The notes under the pieces: generated by a model
The model's input: the letters and a program-made list of their open reading frames with translations, nothing else
The model's database searches: none
Told to the model about the DNA's origin: nothing
Shown here: positions 24,760-33,823 of the stretch, piece after piece
Position numbering within the stretch: the first letter of the stretch is position 1
Layout: each line of letters opens with the position of its first letter
Translations under genes and position numbers: made by a program
Assembly (NCBI GenBank): GCA_002491565.1
Contig: DKWE01000064.1
Span: 1 to 64,000 of the forward strand
Direction of reading: 5' to 3'
Length of the DNA stretch: 64,000 nt
Source of the DNA: Lachnospiraceae bacterium UBA7160
GTDB lineage: Bacteria; Bacillota; Clostridia; Lachnospirales; Lachnospiraceae

Positions 24760-24873
24760 TTAAAGGCAGAAGATTGGCCTGCTCCTTGCCAGCTCCGCCT
24801 GGGAAATCCCCTGCTCCAGACGTGCCTCTACAAGCTGACCTATCATTTTTTGTCGCTGCCGCAGTTCATCCAT
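24760..24873 (-). pseudogene. truncated XRE helix-turn-helix (antitoxin-like) gene
   Basis: It starts ATG with a GAGGTG site and encodes MDELRQRQKMIGQLVEARLE and GISQAELARS, the first half of a small XRE/HigA-type DNA-binding domain. It then runs into a stop after 37 codons, before the recognition helix. The other parts of 24447-25100 hold only the remnant at 24625 and the pump promoter. Confidence 0.7.
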
Positions 24874-25027
24874 GTTGTCACCTCACTGTTCCGATGTTAC
24901 CATATAGACTAACATTTCGCAAGAGAAGGGTAGGGTAATGCACAAAATCTCCGCTTCGGTCAGTGCGAAATGCCTGTTTTGCATTCTATAAAAGAGAAAG
25001 AGCCGAATTCGCACAGAAAACCAATGA

Positions 25028-25056
25028 TTGACATTAAAATTTTTACCTATTACAAT
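25028..25056 (+). promoter_or_regulatory. sigma-A promoter of the MATE pump gene
   Basis: Consensus TTGACA (25028-25033), 17 bp, TACAAT (25051-25056). About 40 nt remain to the ATG. Confidence 0.85.
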
Positions 25057-25100
25057 AGTGTCTGGTCTATATGAGAATTTAAAAGAAATGAGGTATTTTT

Positions 25101-26480
25101 ATGGCAAAAGAAACACTTAACTCTACTGGTACTACCCCACAGGAAAACAAGATGGGTACGATGCCGGTTCCGAAGCTTCTGTTCACGATGTCCCTGCCCA
25201 TGATCATTTCCATGCTCGTGCAGGCGCTCTACAATGTAGTGGACAGCATCTTCGTATCCCAGATCAACGAGAACGCGCTGACCGCCGTCTCCCTCGCCTT
25301 CCCTATCCAGAACCTGATGATCGCAGTGGCATCCGGAACGGGCGTCGGTGTCAACGCACTGCTTTCCCGCAGCCTTGGCGAGAAAAATTATGACAGGGTA
25401 AATAAGACAGCAAACAACAGCGTGCTGCTGACCATCGCAAGCTACCTGGTCTTCGCCCTCATCGGCCTCTTCGGCTCACGGGCGTTTTTTGCTGCGCAGA
25501 CCAGTGACCCGCAGATTCTGGAGTACGGCACACAGTACATGTCCATCGTCTGCATCCTGTCGTTCGGCGTATTTATGCAGGTCAACATGGAACGTCTTCT
25601 GCAGTCCACCGGGCTCACCTTTTACAACATGATCACACAGGGGACCGGCGCTATCATCAATATCATCATGGACCCGATCCTGATCTTCGGCTACTTCGGC
25701 CTGCCCAAAATGGGCGTAGCGGGGGCTGCCGCCGCGACGGTGTTTGGCCAGATCGTTGCCATGGCGCTCGGAATTTATTTCAACTCCCGCAAAAATACAG
25801 AGATTCACCTGAGCTTCCGGCAAATGCGGTTTGACGGAAAAACTGTGAAGGATATCTACGGAGTTGGCATTCCATCCATCCTGATGATGTCCATCGGCTC
25901 CGTGATGACCTTCGGCATGAACAAGATCCTGCTGATGTTCTCCTCCACGGCGGCTGCAGTGTTCGGTGTATACTTCAAGCTCCAGAGCTTCTTCTTCATG
26001 CCTACCTTCGGTCTGAACAACGGCATGGTGCCGATCGTTGCCTACAATTACGGTGCGCGAAACAAAAAGCGCATTACCCACACGATCAAGCTGAGCTGCG
26101 GCGCTGCATTTGTCATGATGCTGCTCGGCATCGCGGCCTTCAATCTGATACCGGATAAGCTTCTGATGCTGTTCAATGCCTCGGACGACATGCTGGAAAT
26201 CGGCTGCAATGCGCTGCGCGTCATCAGCATCAGCTATATTTTCGCTGGCTTCTGCATCGTGATGGGCTCCGTGTTCCAGGCACTGGGGAACGGCGTCTAC
26301 AGCCTGATCGTCTCCGTATGCCGCCAGCTCTGCGTCCTGCTCCCCGCCGCGTACATTCTCGCGATGGCAGCCGGACTCCACGCCGTGTGGTGGTCCTTCC
26401 CGATCGCGGAAATCGCTTCCATCGTGCTGTCACTGTTCTTTATGAAGCGGATCTATGATCAGAAGATTAAGCCATTGTAA
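25101..26480 (+). CDS. MATE-family multidrug efflux transporter
   Basis: This 459-residue membrane protein has twelve predicted helices in two homologous bundles (PKLLFTMSLPMIISMLVQALYNVVDSIFVSQ; TGVGVNALLSRSLGEKN; GLNNGMVPIVAYNYGARNKKR). It exports cationic drugs or metabolites using an ion gradient. AAATGAGGT lies upstream of the ATG. A single-gene unit with a strong promoter. A second, distantly related MATE pump is at 50360. Confidence 0.95.
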   Translation: MAKETLNSTGTTPQENKMGTMPVPKLLFTMSLPMIISMLVQALYNVVDSIFVSQINENALTAVSLAFPIQNLMIAVASGTGVGVNALLSRSLGEKNYDRVNKTANNSVLLTIASYLVFALIGLFGSRAFFAAQTSDPQILEYGTQYMSIVCILSFGVFMQVNMERLLQSTGLTFYNMITQGTGAIINIIMDPILIFGYFGLPKMGVAGAAAATVFGQIVAMALGIYFNSRKNTEIHLSFRQMRFDGKTVKDIYGVGIPSILMMSIGSVMTFGMNKILLMFSSTAAAVFGVYFKLQSFFFMPTFGLNNGMVPIVAYNYGARNKKRITHTIKLSCGAAFVMMLLGIAAFNLIPDKLLMLFNASDDMLEIGCNALRVISISYIFAGFCIVMGSVFQALGNGVYSLIVSVCRQLCVLLPAAYILAMAAGLHAVWWSFPIAEIASIVLSLFFMKRIYDQKIKPL

Positions 26481-26598
26481 AGATATTCCAACCAGCTCGT
26501 TTACAAAAGGCTGTGCTTCCATTTTTAAGTCCCCATTCAACCACAGACAGAAGCTGCACAGCAACGATCTATGTTTATTGAATAAGGATGGAAACAAG

Positions 26599-28047
26599 AT
26601 GAAAAAACAAATAATTTTACGCTGGGCATGCCTCTGTCTGGCACTGCTGCTCTGCCTCCTGTCTGTCCCGCTTCCCGGAACCGCGCATGTCCTCGCTGCA
26701 AAGCAGACAACGGCAGAAACCGCTTCTAAAAAGCAGTCCTCTGACACAACAGTGTCCGCATCCAATAACCAGACATCCGGCACAGCAACGTACGCATCCA
26801 ATAAACAGACATCCAGCGCGAAGAAAGCCACCACGCCGAAAAATATCCTGAAAAAGGAAAAAGGAAAGCTGTATTACTACAACGGCAAAGGCAAACGGAT
26901 CCAAAACTGCTGGAAGACCATCAAGAAAAAGCGCTATTATTTTCAGGCTGACGGCTCTGCTGCCGTCGGCTGCGTCAAAATCGGGAAGACACGTTACCTC
27001 TTTTCCAAAAAAGGGGTGCTTCTGAAGAATGGATTTCATAAGGTTCTCGGCAAAACTTACTACGCGGATTCCAAAGGGATCGCCGCCACCGGTTGGAGGA
27101 CCATCGGTTCCAACCGCTACCATTTTCTGAAAAACGGGGTCATGCAGACCGGCTGGTATCACGTTGGAGCAAAGTCCTGGTATTTTTCTAAGAAAAACGG
27201 CGCCATGCTCACCGGCTGGCATAAGATCAGCAACAAATCCTATTACTTCGGCAGCGACGGCAAACTGGCGAAGGATACCTGGATCGGCACACAGTACGTC
27301 GATAAAAGCGGCGTCTGTGTTCCATCAAAAAAATCGAAGCTTCTCTCTCTGAAGACGAAGCTAAATTCCACCCTGCGCAGCTACAGCGGGTCATGGTCGG
27401 TCTATGTCAAAAATCTTGACACCAATGAATCGTTCAGCATCAACAATCATCCGGTGTACGCCGCAAGCCTGATTAAGCTCTATGCACTGGGGGCAGCCTA
27501 CGAGCAAATCGGACAAAAAAAGTTCAGCGAGTCCTCAGTCAAAGACACGCTGAACAGCATGATTACGGTCAGCAGCAACGACGCCTTCAACACCACGGTC
27601 CGCAAGATCGGGACGACCTATATCAACACCTGGTGCCGTGCGAACGGTTACAATGACACCACGCAGTGCCATGGTTTGTCTCCAAGCGGCAACAATTATG
27701 GGCTGCGCACCAGCAGCGGATCAAACAAAACCTCTGTCGAAGACTGCGGAAAATTCCTGGAGAGCGTGTACCGCGGGACGTGCGTCTCCAGCTCTGCCTC
27801 CTCGAAAATGCTCTCCATGCTGAAACGCCAGACGCGGCGGAGCAAAATCCCGGCAGGCGTCCCAAGCGGAGTTACCGTCGCCAATAAGACCGGCGAAACT
27901 GATGATTACACCCACGATGCCGCCATCGTCTACTCCAAGGGGGCAGACTATATCCTCTGCGTGATGGGATATGCGCCGGGTAACGCATGGTCTGCGGCGT
28001 CACGGATTCCAACCATCTCGCGTACTGTCTATAACTTCTTTAACTGA
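26599..28047 (+). CDS. secreted cell-wall-binding serine hydrolase of the class A beta-lactamase fold
   Basis: The 482-residue product begins with a signal peptide (KKQIILRWACLCLALLLCLL, cleavage after HVLAA). A Thr/Ser/Lys-rich linker and about eight glucan/choline-binding type repeats follow (YYYNGKGKRIQ, WYHVGAKSWYF, TGWHKISNKSYYFG; roughly residues 80-245). The C-terminal domain has the beta-lactamase fold motifs: AASLIKLY (SxxK, Ser near 289), SSNDAF (SxN, near 325) and ANKTGE (KTG, near 429). It is likely a wall-anchored peptidase or carboxypeptidase-like enzyme rather than a resistance enzyme, because this subfamily with wall repeats is common in Clostridia and beta-lactam hydrolysis is unproven. 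Start at 26599 follows AAGGATGG. Confidence 0.88.
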   Translation: MKKQIILRWACLCLALLLCLLSVPLPGTAHVLAAKQTTAETASKKQSSDTTVSASNNQTSGTATYASNKQTSSAKKATTPKNILKKEKGKLYYYNGKGKRIQNCWKTIKKKRYYFQADGSAAVGCVKIGKTRYLFSKKGVLLKNGFHKVLGKTYYADSKGIAATGWRTIGSNRYHFLKNGVMQTGWYHVGAKSWYFSKKNGAMLTGWHKISNKSYYFGSDGKLAKDTWIGTQYVDKSGVCVPSKKSKLLSLKTKLNSTLRSYSGSWSVYVKNLDTNESFSINNHPVYAASLIKLYALGAAYEQIGQKKFSESSVKDTLNSMITVSSNDAFNTTVRKIGTTYINTWCRANGYNDTTQCHGLSPSGNNYGLRTSSGSNKTSVEDCGKFLESVYRGTCVSSSASSKMLSMLKRQTRRSKIPAGVPSGVTVANKTGETDDYTHDAAIVYSKGADYILCVMGYAPGNAWSAASRIPTISRTVYNFFN

Positions 28048-28074
28048 CTGCCCGCCGGCAAACGATAAGCCTCC

Positions 28075-29187
28075 TTACGCGGCTCCCTTTGTACTCTTCC
28101 GGGTACTCTGGCCGGATGCGTACTGGAATTCGCGAAGCTTGTGCTTCGCCTCCTCGGACAGTGCAGTCGGCACCTGGATCTGTACGGTGACGTACTGGTC
28201 GCCGTGCACGGACGGATCCTTCACAGACACGATTCCTTTTCCCTTCAGTCGTATCCGGGTACCGGACTGTGTGCCCTCGCGGATCCGGCAGACGACATTT
28301 CCATAGAGTGTCTTTACCACAGCCTCACCGCCAAGCACTGCGGTCACAAACGGAATCTCCTCGGTTGTATAAACATCCATCCCCTGCCGCACATATCCCG
28401 GCTTCTCCTGAACCGTCACGCGCAGCAACAGATCACCTGGCTCTCCGCCGCCCGCACCCGGCATCCCTTTGCCGCGCAGCCGGATACTCTTTCCTGTGTC
28501 GATCCCTGCGGGAATGTGCACCTGCAGGATGCAGCCAGCCACACCATCCGCCTGCGGCAGCGTAACCCTCTTATCACATCCGAACGCCGCCTCGTCGAAG
28601 CTGACCGTCACCTCCGCCTGCAGATCCTGGCCACGCCCGCGGAAATCGAAACCTCCCGCACCGTGGTTGTCATAAGCTCCACCATAGAATCCGCCATCAT
28701 AAAATCTCCCGCCGAACATCTCCTTCAGAATATCATCCATATCGCCGCCCTCAAAGTGATATTCCGTGTAAGTACCGTCTGGTCCGGCTGACGTTCTGTA
28801 TGCCGCTCCGGCACCGCCAAACGGATTCCGATATGTCCTGCCGCCAGCGTAGCCCCGTCCAAATGGATCCTGATATGTCCTGCCTCCGGCTCCATAGGCT
28901 CCTGCACCGGCCCGCCCGAACGGATCCTGATATGAACCCTGCTCCGCTCCCATGCTGCCGTCGAACGCCGCAAAGCCGAACTGATCATACAGCTTCCGCT
29001 TCTCCGGATCGTTCAGGATCGTGTAAGCTTCCGTAATTTCCTTAAATTTCTGCTCCGCACCCGCAGCTCCGGCATTTGCATCCGGATGATACTTCTTCGC
29101 CAGCTTCCGGTATGCCTTTTTAATTGATGCCTCATCGGCCTCTCTTTTCACTCCCAGCACTTCATAATAATCTTTCTTTGCTGTCAT
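28075..29187 (-). CDS. DnaJ-like co-chaperone without zinc finger (CbpA type)
   Basis: The 370-residue protein has an N-terminal J domain with the HPD motif in KYHPDANAG (about 36-38). A Gly/Phe/Tyr-rich linker at about 66-132 contains three imperfect YQDPFGR/YRNPFGG repeats, and two beta-sandwich substrate-binding domains follow. The cysteine zinc-finger repeats of true DnaJ are absent. It stimulates DnaK ATPase. The ATG at 29187 follows AAGG by 8 nt; a GTG three codons upstream is less likely. Convergent with the wall hydrolase, with only 27 nt between stops. Confidence 0.9.
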   Translation of the reverse strand: MTAKKDYYEVLGVKREADEASIKKAYRKLAKKYHPDANAGAAGAEQKFKEITEAYTILNDPEKRKLYDQFGFAAFDGSMGAEQGSYQDPFGRAGAGAYGAGGRTYQDPFGRGYAGGRTYRNPFGGAGAAYRTSAGPDGTYTEYHFEGGDMDDILKEMFGGRFYDGGFYGGAYDNHGAGGFDFRGRGQDLQAEVTVSFDEAAFGCDKRVTLPQADGVAGCILQVHIPAGIDTGKSIRLRGKGMPGAGGGEPGDLLLRVTVQEKPGYVRQGMDVYTTEEIPFVTAVLGGEAVVKTLYGNVVCRIREGTQSGTRIRLKGKGIVSVKDPSVHGDQYVTVQIQVPTALSEEAKHKLREFQYASGQSTRKSTKGAA

Positions 29188-29250
29188 AGTCGTCACCTTC
29201 TATATATATTTCGTATCTGAGATATTCATCATTATAATTGTTCTATCGAT

Positions 29251-29279
29251 ACTATAACAGCTATAATTGAAAACGTCAA
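29251..29279 (-). promoter_or_regulatory. sigma-A promoter of the DnaJ-like gene
   Basis: TTGACG (29274-29279), 17 bp, TATAGT (29251-29256). No CIRCE inverted repeat was seen near it. Confidence 0.75.
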
Positions 29280-29368
29280 CCCTTTCTGTTTCTATTCTGC
29301 ATTTTATTTCCAGTTATTTGAAATAAAGATTGCTGCGACTGCCTGCGCAATTCTCCTGTCTATTTACA

Positions 29369-29400
29369 GTTGCCGCTCACGAATAGCCGTGAACATTAAC
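29369..29400. repeat. degenerate copy of the 37-bp palindromic element
   Basis: GTTGCCGCTCACG and CGTGAACATTAAC form an imperfect inverted repeat ending at the stop codon of the last gene of the polysaccharide locus, where it may act as a terminator-like hairpin. Confidence 0.45.
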
Positions 29401-32400
29401 TATTTGCACACAAACTGTACCACCTGCAACACGGTCACGACCTCCAGCACACCCGCTGCAAGGATCAGCTCCCGGTCGATACCTCTTCGAAGCCGGAGCA
29501 AATGATTTCGGAATATGAGCAATACCAGGACAAAAAACGGAAGAAAATAGCGCCCCTGCACCCCGGTGATAAAGTTGATCGTAACCGGAGTCCATGCGAG
29601 CAGCATAGACAGCTCGATCAGGCAAAAGGAGCCGACGGAAACTACGCCGAACAGAACCTTTTCCTTGCATCGCGGAATCCGTTCCTGCTCTGTGCCAGGA
29701 CAGGAAGCTAAAACAACCAGCACAAACCCCGTCACCACAGACCAGGTAATATTGACCTCCCGCCAGCCCAGATTGCCGCCGAACAGATTCCGAAGGTAGG
29801 AGTCTCCCTGCCGATAAAAGGTATTTACGAACATTCCAATAAACCGATGGGGGTATCTCAGCAGATACCCAAAGGTATAGATCTCACTGTTCGCAGAGCC
29901 GCCGACCAGACTTCCCTGCTCGGCAAGCAGACGGCCGAGCGTGGACGCCAGATTGTTTGATAGAAAGGCCAGCACCGGAATCGCCATGAGCAGCAGCCCC
30001 CAGCGAAGCTTCTGCGCCTGCTTCTCAGAGCCGATAAACAGCCCCTTTTGCTGCTCCTCAGAACCAGCAGGCAACCCCGCCTGACAATGCTTCTTCCGCT
30101 TTACACCCGATCTTAGCAGCAACAGAAGCGGCAGCACCGCCAGAGGAAGATACACGCCCCCCTTGACGGTCGTCATCATGCAGCCTGTCGCCATCGCCAC
30201 CACAGCACGGCTGTTTTTCACCGGGCCATCCTCATAAGCGATGGCAAGCACACTGCTCACAAAAAGGAATGCCGCTGCGTTCAACACCGCATCATAGGAA
30301 AACGATGCCGCCTGCTGCAGCGTGATCGGCAGAACCCCGACCAGAAACAGCGAAAGCTTTGCGAACGGCATCATGCGCAGCGCGGCATATGTCAGCAGCA
30401 GATAACAAATCAAAGATACCAGACGCCCCAGCATGAGCGTCGGCATCATCCCGAGCTTCAGAAGCCGTCCGAGCGTGATTCCGACTGCCTGCGGAAAATA
30501 GTAGAGTCTCCCTGCATTCGCATAGTTATTCGACGCAGCACACTCCACCAGCGTCTCATCCTGCACCCTCTGAAACAGCTGCCGGGACAGCCGCTCATAG
30601 GATGTGACATCCAGAGACTGCTTCTCCTCCACCGCGGAGTCTGCATCGTCCTTCCGCTTGTAAATATAGCCCGGTTTTGAACTGTCCGGAATCCCCATCA
30701 GCTCGTTGGAAAGCTGATATGCCGAATCGATATGCGACGGCTCATCCGGCACCGTGTAAAGGCTGATCACAGACATCAGAAGCAGCCCCATTAACAGACC
30801 AAAGGGTAAAAAGATTGTCTCCAGACTTGCTCTCCGCCAAAAACAGAAATAGTATACCGCGCAGGCAAATAACAACAGTCCCGCACAAAGGATCAGATAC
30901 AGTGGCTTCAAAAAGGCAGTATCCTCGAATACCAACGACATCGCAAGTGCAGCCGGAGCATCTGAAGCGGCTGAAGTATCCGTCAAACCCGGCATGTCCG
31001 TCGAATCCGGAGAACCAGACAAGCCCGAAGTCATAGCACTGCCCAGACTCAGCTGCACCTCATCCTTTGCCTTCCCTGCTGCTAAACCAACTACCGCCTC
31101 CCCCATCGCGCTGCAATCCAGCCGCAGACTCATCGTATGGCCCTTGGTCTTCAGCTCCGTCTGCAAAAGCCGGACGACCATCTCTGTCAGCTCCTCCGCT
31201 TCTGCCGCCGGATTTTCCTGTCCCTTTTGTTCTGTCGTTGACTCCAGCGCGAGAAATTGCTCCGCCAGCACCTTGCCCGTCGTCAGATCCGTCAGCGTTG
31301 CGCGGATGCCGGCGTCCGTCCCTCTTCCAGTAGTTTCTTTTTCCGCTGCTGCTCCGGCAGCTCCTTGTTCTTCTGTTCCTCTCGCCTTTTCCGCTGCTGC
31401 TCCCGTGTCCACGCCAGCCTGCTCCAAATTTACCGGCAGAATCACCGCATTCAGCCGGTTCTTTGTGCACACAAACTGCTGCTCAACCACTCCTGTCTGT
31501 TCCGAGAGAAGAAGCGGCTCCTGCTCCGGGGCCTGTTTCACGATCTTTTCTTCAGCCCGCATATCCATGCGCAGCTCTACCCCATACTGATATACATACA
31601 CGCACAGCACAAGCACAATCCCTGCCAGGATTATTCCGCCAGCCAGAGTCCGTTTCTTATTCGCTCCCGGACATTCCCGGGCACGCACCTCTCTCTTTTC
31701 TGGGTTCGCTTCCCCGCCTTCCTGAGCGCATACTTCGTTCTTTTCTATGCCCGCACCTTTATCCCCTGTGATCCATATTCTTTCCTTCGCTTCTCCGGTC
31801 TCTCTGCAATTTCCGACAAAATTGCTGCTTTCCTCCGCTGCTCCATAGTCGCTCCCAGGGCTCCTCTTTTTCCTTCTGCCTTCGCCTGCCCACATTCCCC
31901 AGAACAGCGCCGCCCCCGCCACAAGGGCAAAAACCCCCTTCACAAGCGCATGAAAATCATAGCGCTCGCCAAGACGATAGCGCGCGGCAAACACAAGATT
32001 GCCATCTATCTGTTCCCCGTCCAGGTACAGCGTGGAATCCTCCATACCAGTCCCGCTCACCACCAGCTCCGGCTCGACAAAAATTGTTTCCCCTTCCAGC
32101 GTAAAGGTCAGATCCACCTCTGTCCCGGCAGCGTCCTCCACCTGCAGCGGAAAATAGATCGTCGACCCGTAGTCTTTGTTCCGGACCATCTCATAGCAGA
32201 GGTCCGCTGTATATTCCGCCAGCAGTTTCCCATTCGTCCGGTCATACAGCCCGGCCCTGATCTTCTCCGACTGGAACGCATAGTCTGACTGGAACTTCAC
32301 GCTCACACCTTGAAATCCATCCGCACCTAAACAAAAAGATGCCGTTATCGAACTGCCCCGTGCAAGGCAAACGGCATCATCTGTCGCCATCCCGTAATTG

Positions 32401-32501
32401 TCCGTCCGGATGACATCTTCCTTTTTGAAAAATGCACACAAAGAAAACGCAAGGCACACCACTACATAGGCAGCCATAAGATACGGCATCCATTTTTTCA
32501 T
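29400..32501 (-). CDS. DUF2142 polytopic membrane protein with N-terminal extracytoplasmic domain
   Basis: This 1033-residue protein ends the polysaccharide locus. After one N-terminal helix (MPYLMAAYVVVCLAFSLCAF) comes a beta-rich outside domain (about 30-190), another helix, and a variable hydrophilic part with three low-complexity stretches (about 213-287 with 15-residue half-repeats, 354-434, 480-520). The DUF2142 core carries VPDEPSHIDSAYQLS and, near the end, FITGVQGRYFLPFF. DUF2142 proteins look like GT-C-type integral glycosyltransferases, so it may act as a polymerase or add side sugars with lipid-linked donors; that is inference. The ATG at 32501 follows GGAG by 6 nt. Confidence 0.85.
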   Translation of the reverse strand: MKKWMPYLMAAYVVVCLAFSLCAFFKKEDVIRTDNYGMATDDAVCLARGSSITASFCLGADGFQGVSVKFQSDYAFQSEKIRAGLYDRTNGKLLAEYTADLCYEMVRNKDYGSTIYFPLQVEDAAGTEVDLTFTLEGETIFVEPELVVSGTGMEDSTLYLDGEQIDGNLVFAARYRLGERYDFHALVKGVFALVAGAALFWGMWAGEGRRKKRSPGSDYGAAEESSNFVGNCRETGEAKERIWITGDKGAGIEKNEVCAQEGGEANPEKREVRARECPGANKKRTLAGGIILAGIVLVLCVYVYQYGVELRMDMRAEEKIVKQAPEQEPLLLSEQTGVVEQQFVCTKNRLNAVILPVNLEQAGVDTGAAAEKARGTEEQGAAGAAAEKETTGRGTDAGIRATLTDLTTGKVLAEQFLALESTTEQKGQENPAAEAEELTEMVVRLLQTELKTKGHTMSLRLDCSAMGEAVVGLAAGKAKDEVQLSLGSAMTSGLSGSPDSTDMPGLTDTSAASDAPAALAMSLVFEDTAFLKPLYLILCAGLLLFACAVYYFCFWRRASLETIFLPFGLLMGLLLMSVISLYTVPDEPSHIDSAYQLSNELMGIPDSSKPGYIYKRKDDADSAVEEKQSLDVTSYERLSRQLFQRVQDETLVECAASNNYANAGRLYYFPQAVGITLGRLLKLGMMPTLMLGRLVSLICYLLLTYAALRMMPFAKLSLFLVGVLPITLQQAASFSYDAVLNAAAFLFVSSVLAIAYEDGPVKNSRAVVAMATGCMMTTVKGGVYLPLAVLPLLLLLRSGVKRKKHCQAGLPAGSEEQQKGLFIGSEKQAQKLRWGLLLMAIPVLAFLSNNLASTLGRLLAEQGSLVGGSANSEIYTFGYLLRYPHRFIGMFVNTFYRQGDSYLRNLFGGNLGWREVNITWSVVTGFVLVVLASCPGTEQERIPRCKEKVLFGVVSVGSFCLIELSMLLAWTPVTINFITGVQGRYFLPFFVLVLLIFRNHLLRLRRGIDRELILAAGVLEVVTVLQVVQFVCK

Positions 32502-32670
32502 ATATTTCTCCATTATCATAAAATATCCATAGCTCCACCAATTCCGTTTGTATCTTACACAACAACGATTTATGCGAGCGCAGCTGCCACCTCGCTCTGC
32601 ATTACGAAGCATCCGCCTCCGAATGTACGCCAACTATCGTGCAGACACAATCCGGAACTCTGCTGCTGAA

Positions 32671-33039
32671 TCATACCTCCTGCCCGTCTCTCTCCCTCAG
32701 TTCTTCCTTCAGATCCTCCGGCAGCATCGCCAATACCTGCGTCAGCTTGCGCACCTTCGCAGACAGCCTCGATACCGTAACAGTCAGAGAAAAGATAATC
32801 ACCATCGCAAGCACAAACCCAATGAAAAAGATCATATTCATCGGAGCATAGATGCCAAGCAGGGACGCAAGCCAGTCCATCAATTGTGGAAAACATGCAA
32901 ACACCATAAGTGCAACATCACAGATCAGCCAGACCAGAACCGATTTTAGTTCCAGAGTCCGTTTCCGAACCATACCAATAATCGCCATAAGGACAATCAT
33001 CAGTAACACCATCAACAAAATCCGCGCTTTTATGGACAT
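32671..33039 (-). CDS. DUF2304 small membrane protein
   Basis: The 122-residue protein has three predicted helices and a charged, coiled C-terminal helix (SRLSAKVRKLTQVLAMLPEDL), matching DUF2304. These proteins are regularly encoded with DPM1-like glycosyltransferases, and here the gene starts 4 nt after such a transferase. It may anchor or assist that enzyme in making a polyprenyl-phosphate sugar. ATG at 33039. Confidence 0.82.
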   Translation of the reverse strand: MSIKARILLMVLLMIVLMAIIGMVRKRTLELKSVLVWLICDVALMVFACFPQLMDWLASLLGIYAPMNMIFFIGFVLAMVIIFSLTVTVSRLSAKVRKLTQVLAMLPEDLKEELRERDGQEV

Positions 33040-33043
33040 CCCT

Positions 33044-33730
33044 TCACCTAATCCTTTCAATCAGTATCGCAAGACTGACTTTAATCATATAATAGACCGA
33101 TTTTTTCATGGATATCGAAGAAACTCCCGCGCTCCGCTCGCGCATCTCTACCGGAATCTCCAATACCTTATAGTGTTCCCGAAGCAGCCGGCACACTGAC
33201 TCCGGCTCTGGATAATCCCTTGGATATTCTTTTACAAACAGCTCAATGACCTTCCGGTTGCACATGCGCATTCCGGAGGTCGCGTCGGAAATCTTTTTCC
33301 CGAACAGAACTCCTGTCAGAAACGCAAAAAAACGAATCCCGACTCTTCGTATACCAGAAGACTGAAATCCCTTATTGTCAATAAACCGCGACCCGATGAC
33401 CATGTCCGCCTGCTCCCTGACAAGTGCATCAGCCATCGACTGTAAAAATCTCGCGTCATGCTGCCCATCCCCGTCAAACTGGACGGCCAGATCGTAGCCA
33501 TGCTGCAGAGCATACAGATACCCCGTCTGGACAGCTCCCCCGATTCCAAGATTGACCGGAAGATTCAGTACATGAATTCCATGCTCCCTGCATACCTCCA
33601 GAGTGTCATCTGTAGAACAATCATTGATGACTATATAATCAAAACCTGGCGCGTTCCTCTGAATATCCGTTACCGTGCCAAGAATGCTGTCCCGCTCATT
33701 ATAAGCAGGTATGATGACCAGCTTTTTCAT
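33044..33730 (-). CDS. GT2 glycosyltransferase, polyprenyl-phosphate sugar synthase-like
   Basis: This 228-residue GT-A enzyme resembles dolichol-phosphate mannosyltransferase: VIIPAYNERDSI at the start, NDCSTDDT, NLGIGGAVQTGY, donor-binding QFDGDGQHD, and ATSGMRMCNRK. It probably makes a lipid-phosphate-linked monosaccharide on the inner membrane face, which the DUF2142 proteins could then use outside. AAAGGAG lies ahead of the ATG. Confidence 0.92.
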   Translation of the reverse strand: MKKLVIIPAYNERDSILGTVTDIQRNAPGFDYIVINDCSTDDTLEVCREHGIHVLNLPVNLGIGGAVQTGYLYALQHGYDLAVQFDGDGQHDARFLQSMADALVREQADMVIGSRFIDNKGFQSSGIRRVGIRFFAFLTGVLFGKKISDATSGMRMCNRKVIELFVKEYPRDYPEPESVCRLLREHYKVLEIPVEMRERSAGVSSISMKKSVYYMIKVSLAILIERIR

Positions 33731-33749
33731 CTTGCTCCTTTCCTCACAG

Positions 33750-33786
33750 GTTACTGTTCACCGCGATACTGACCTCGAACAATAAC
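33750..33786. repeat. 37-bp dispersed palindromic element, copy 2
   Basis: GTTACTGTTC (33750-33759) and GAACAATAAC (33777-33786) frame 17 bp. The segment up to about 33795 is identical to the right part of copy 1. It lies between two glycosyltransferase genes within the operon. Confidence 0.75.
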
Positions 33787-33823
33787 ACGCTTCGCAGACA
33801 GTGGGCGCGTAAACAATTCTGCC

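Noticed and set aside
24577..24912. A 111-codon plus-strand protein.
   Set aside because: It overlaps the minus-strand HTH fragment with a ribosome site; the plus frame has no signal or family.
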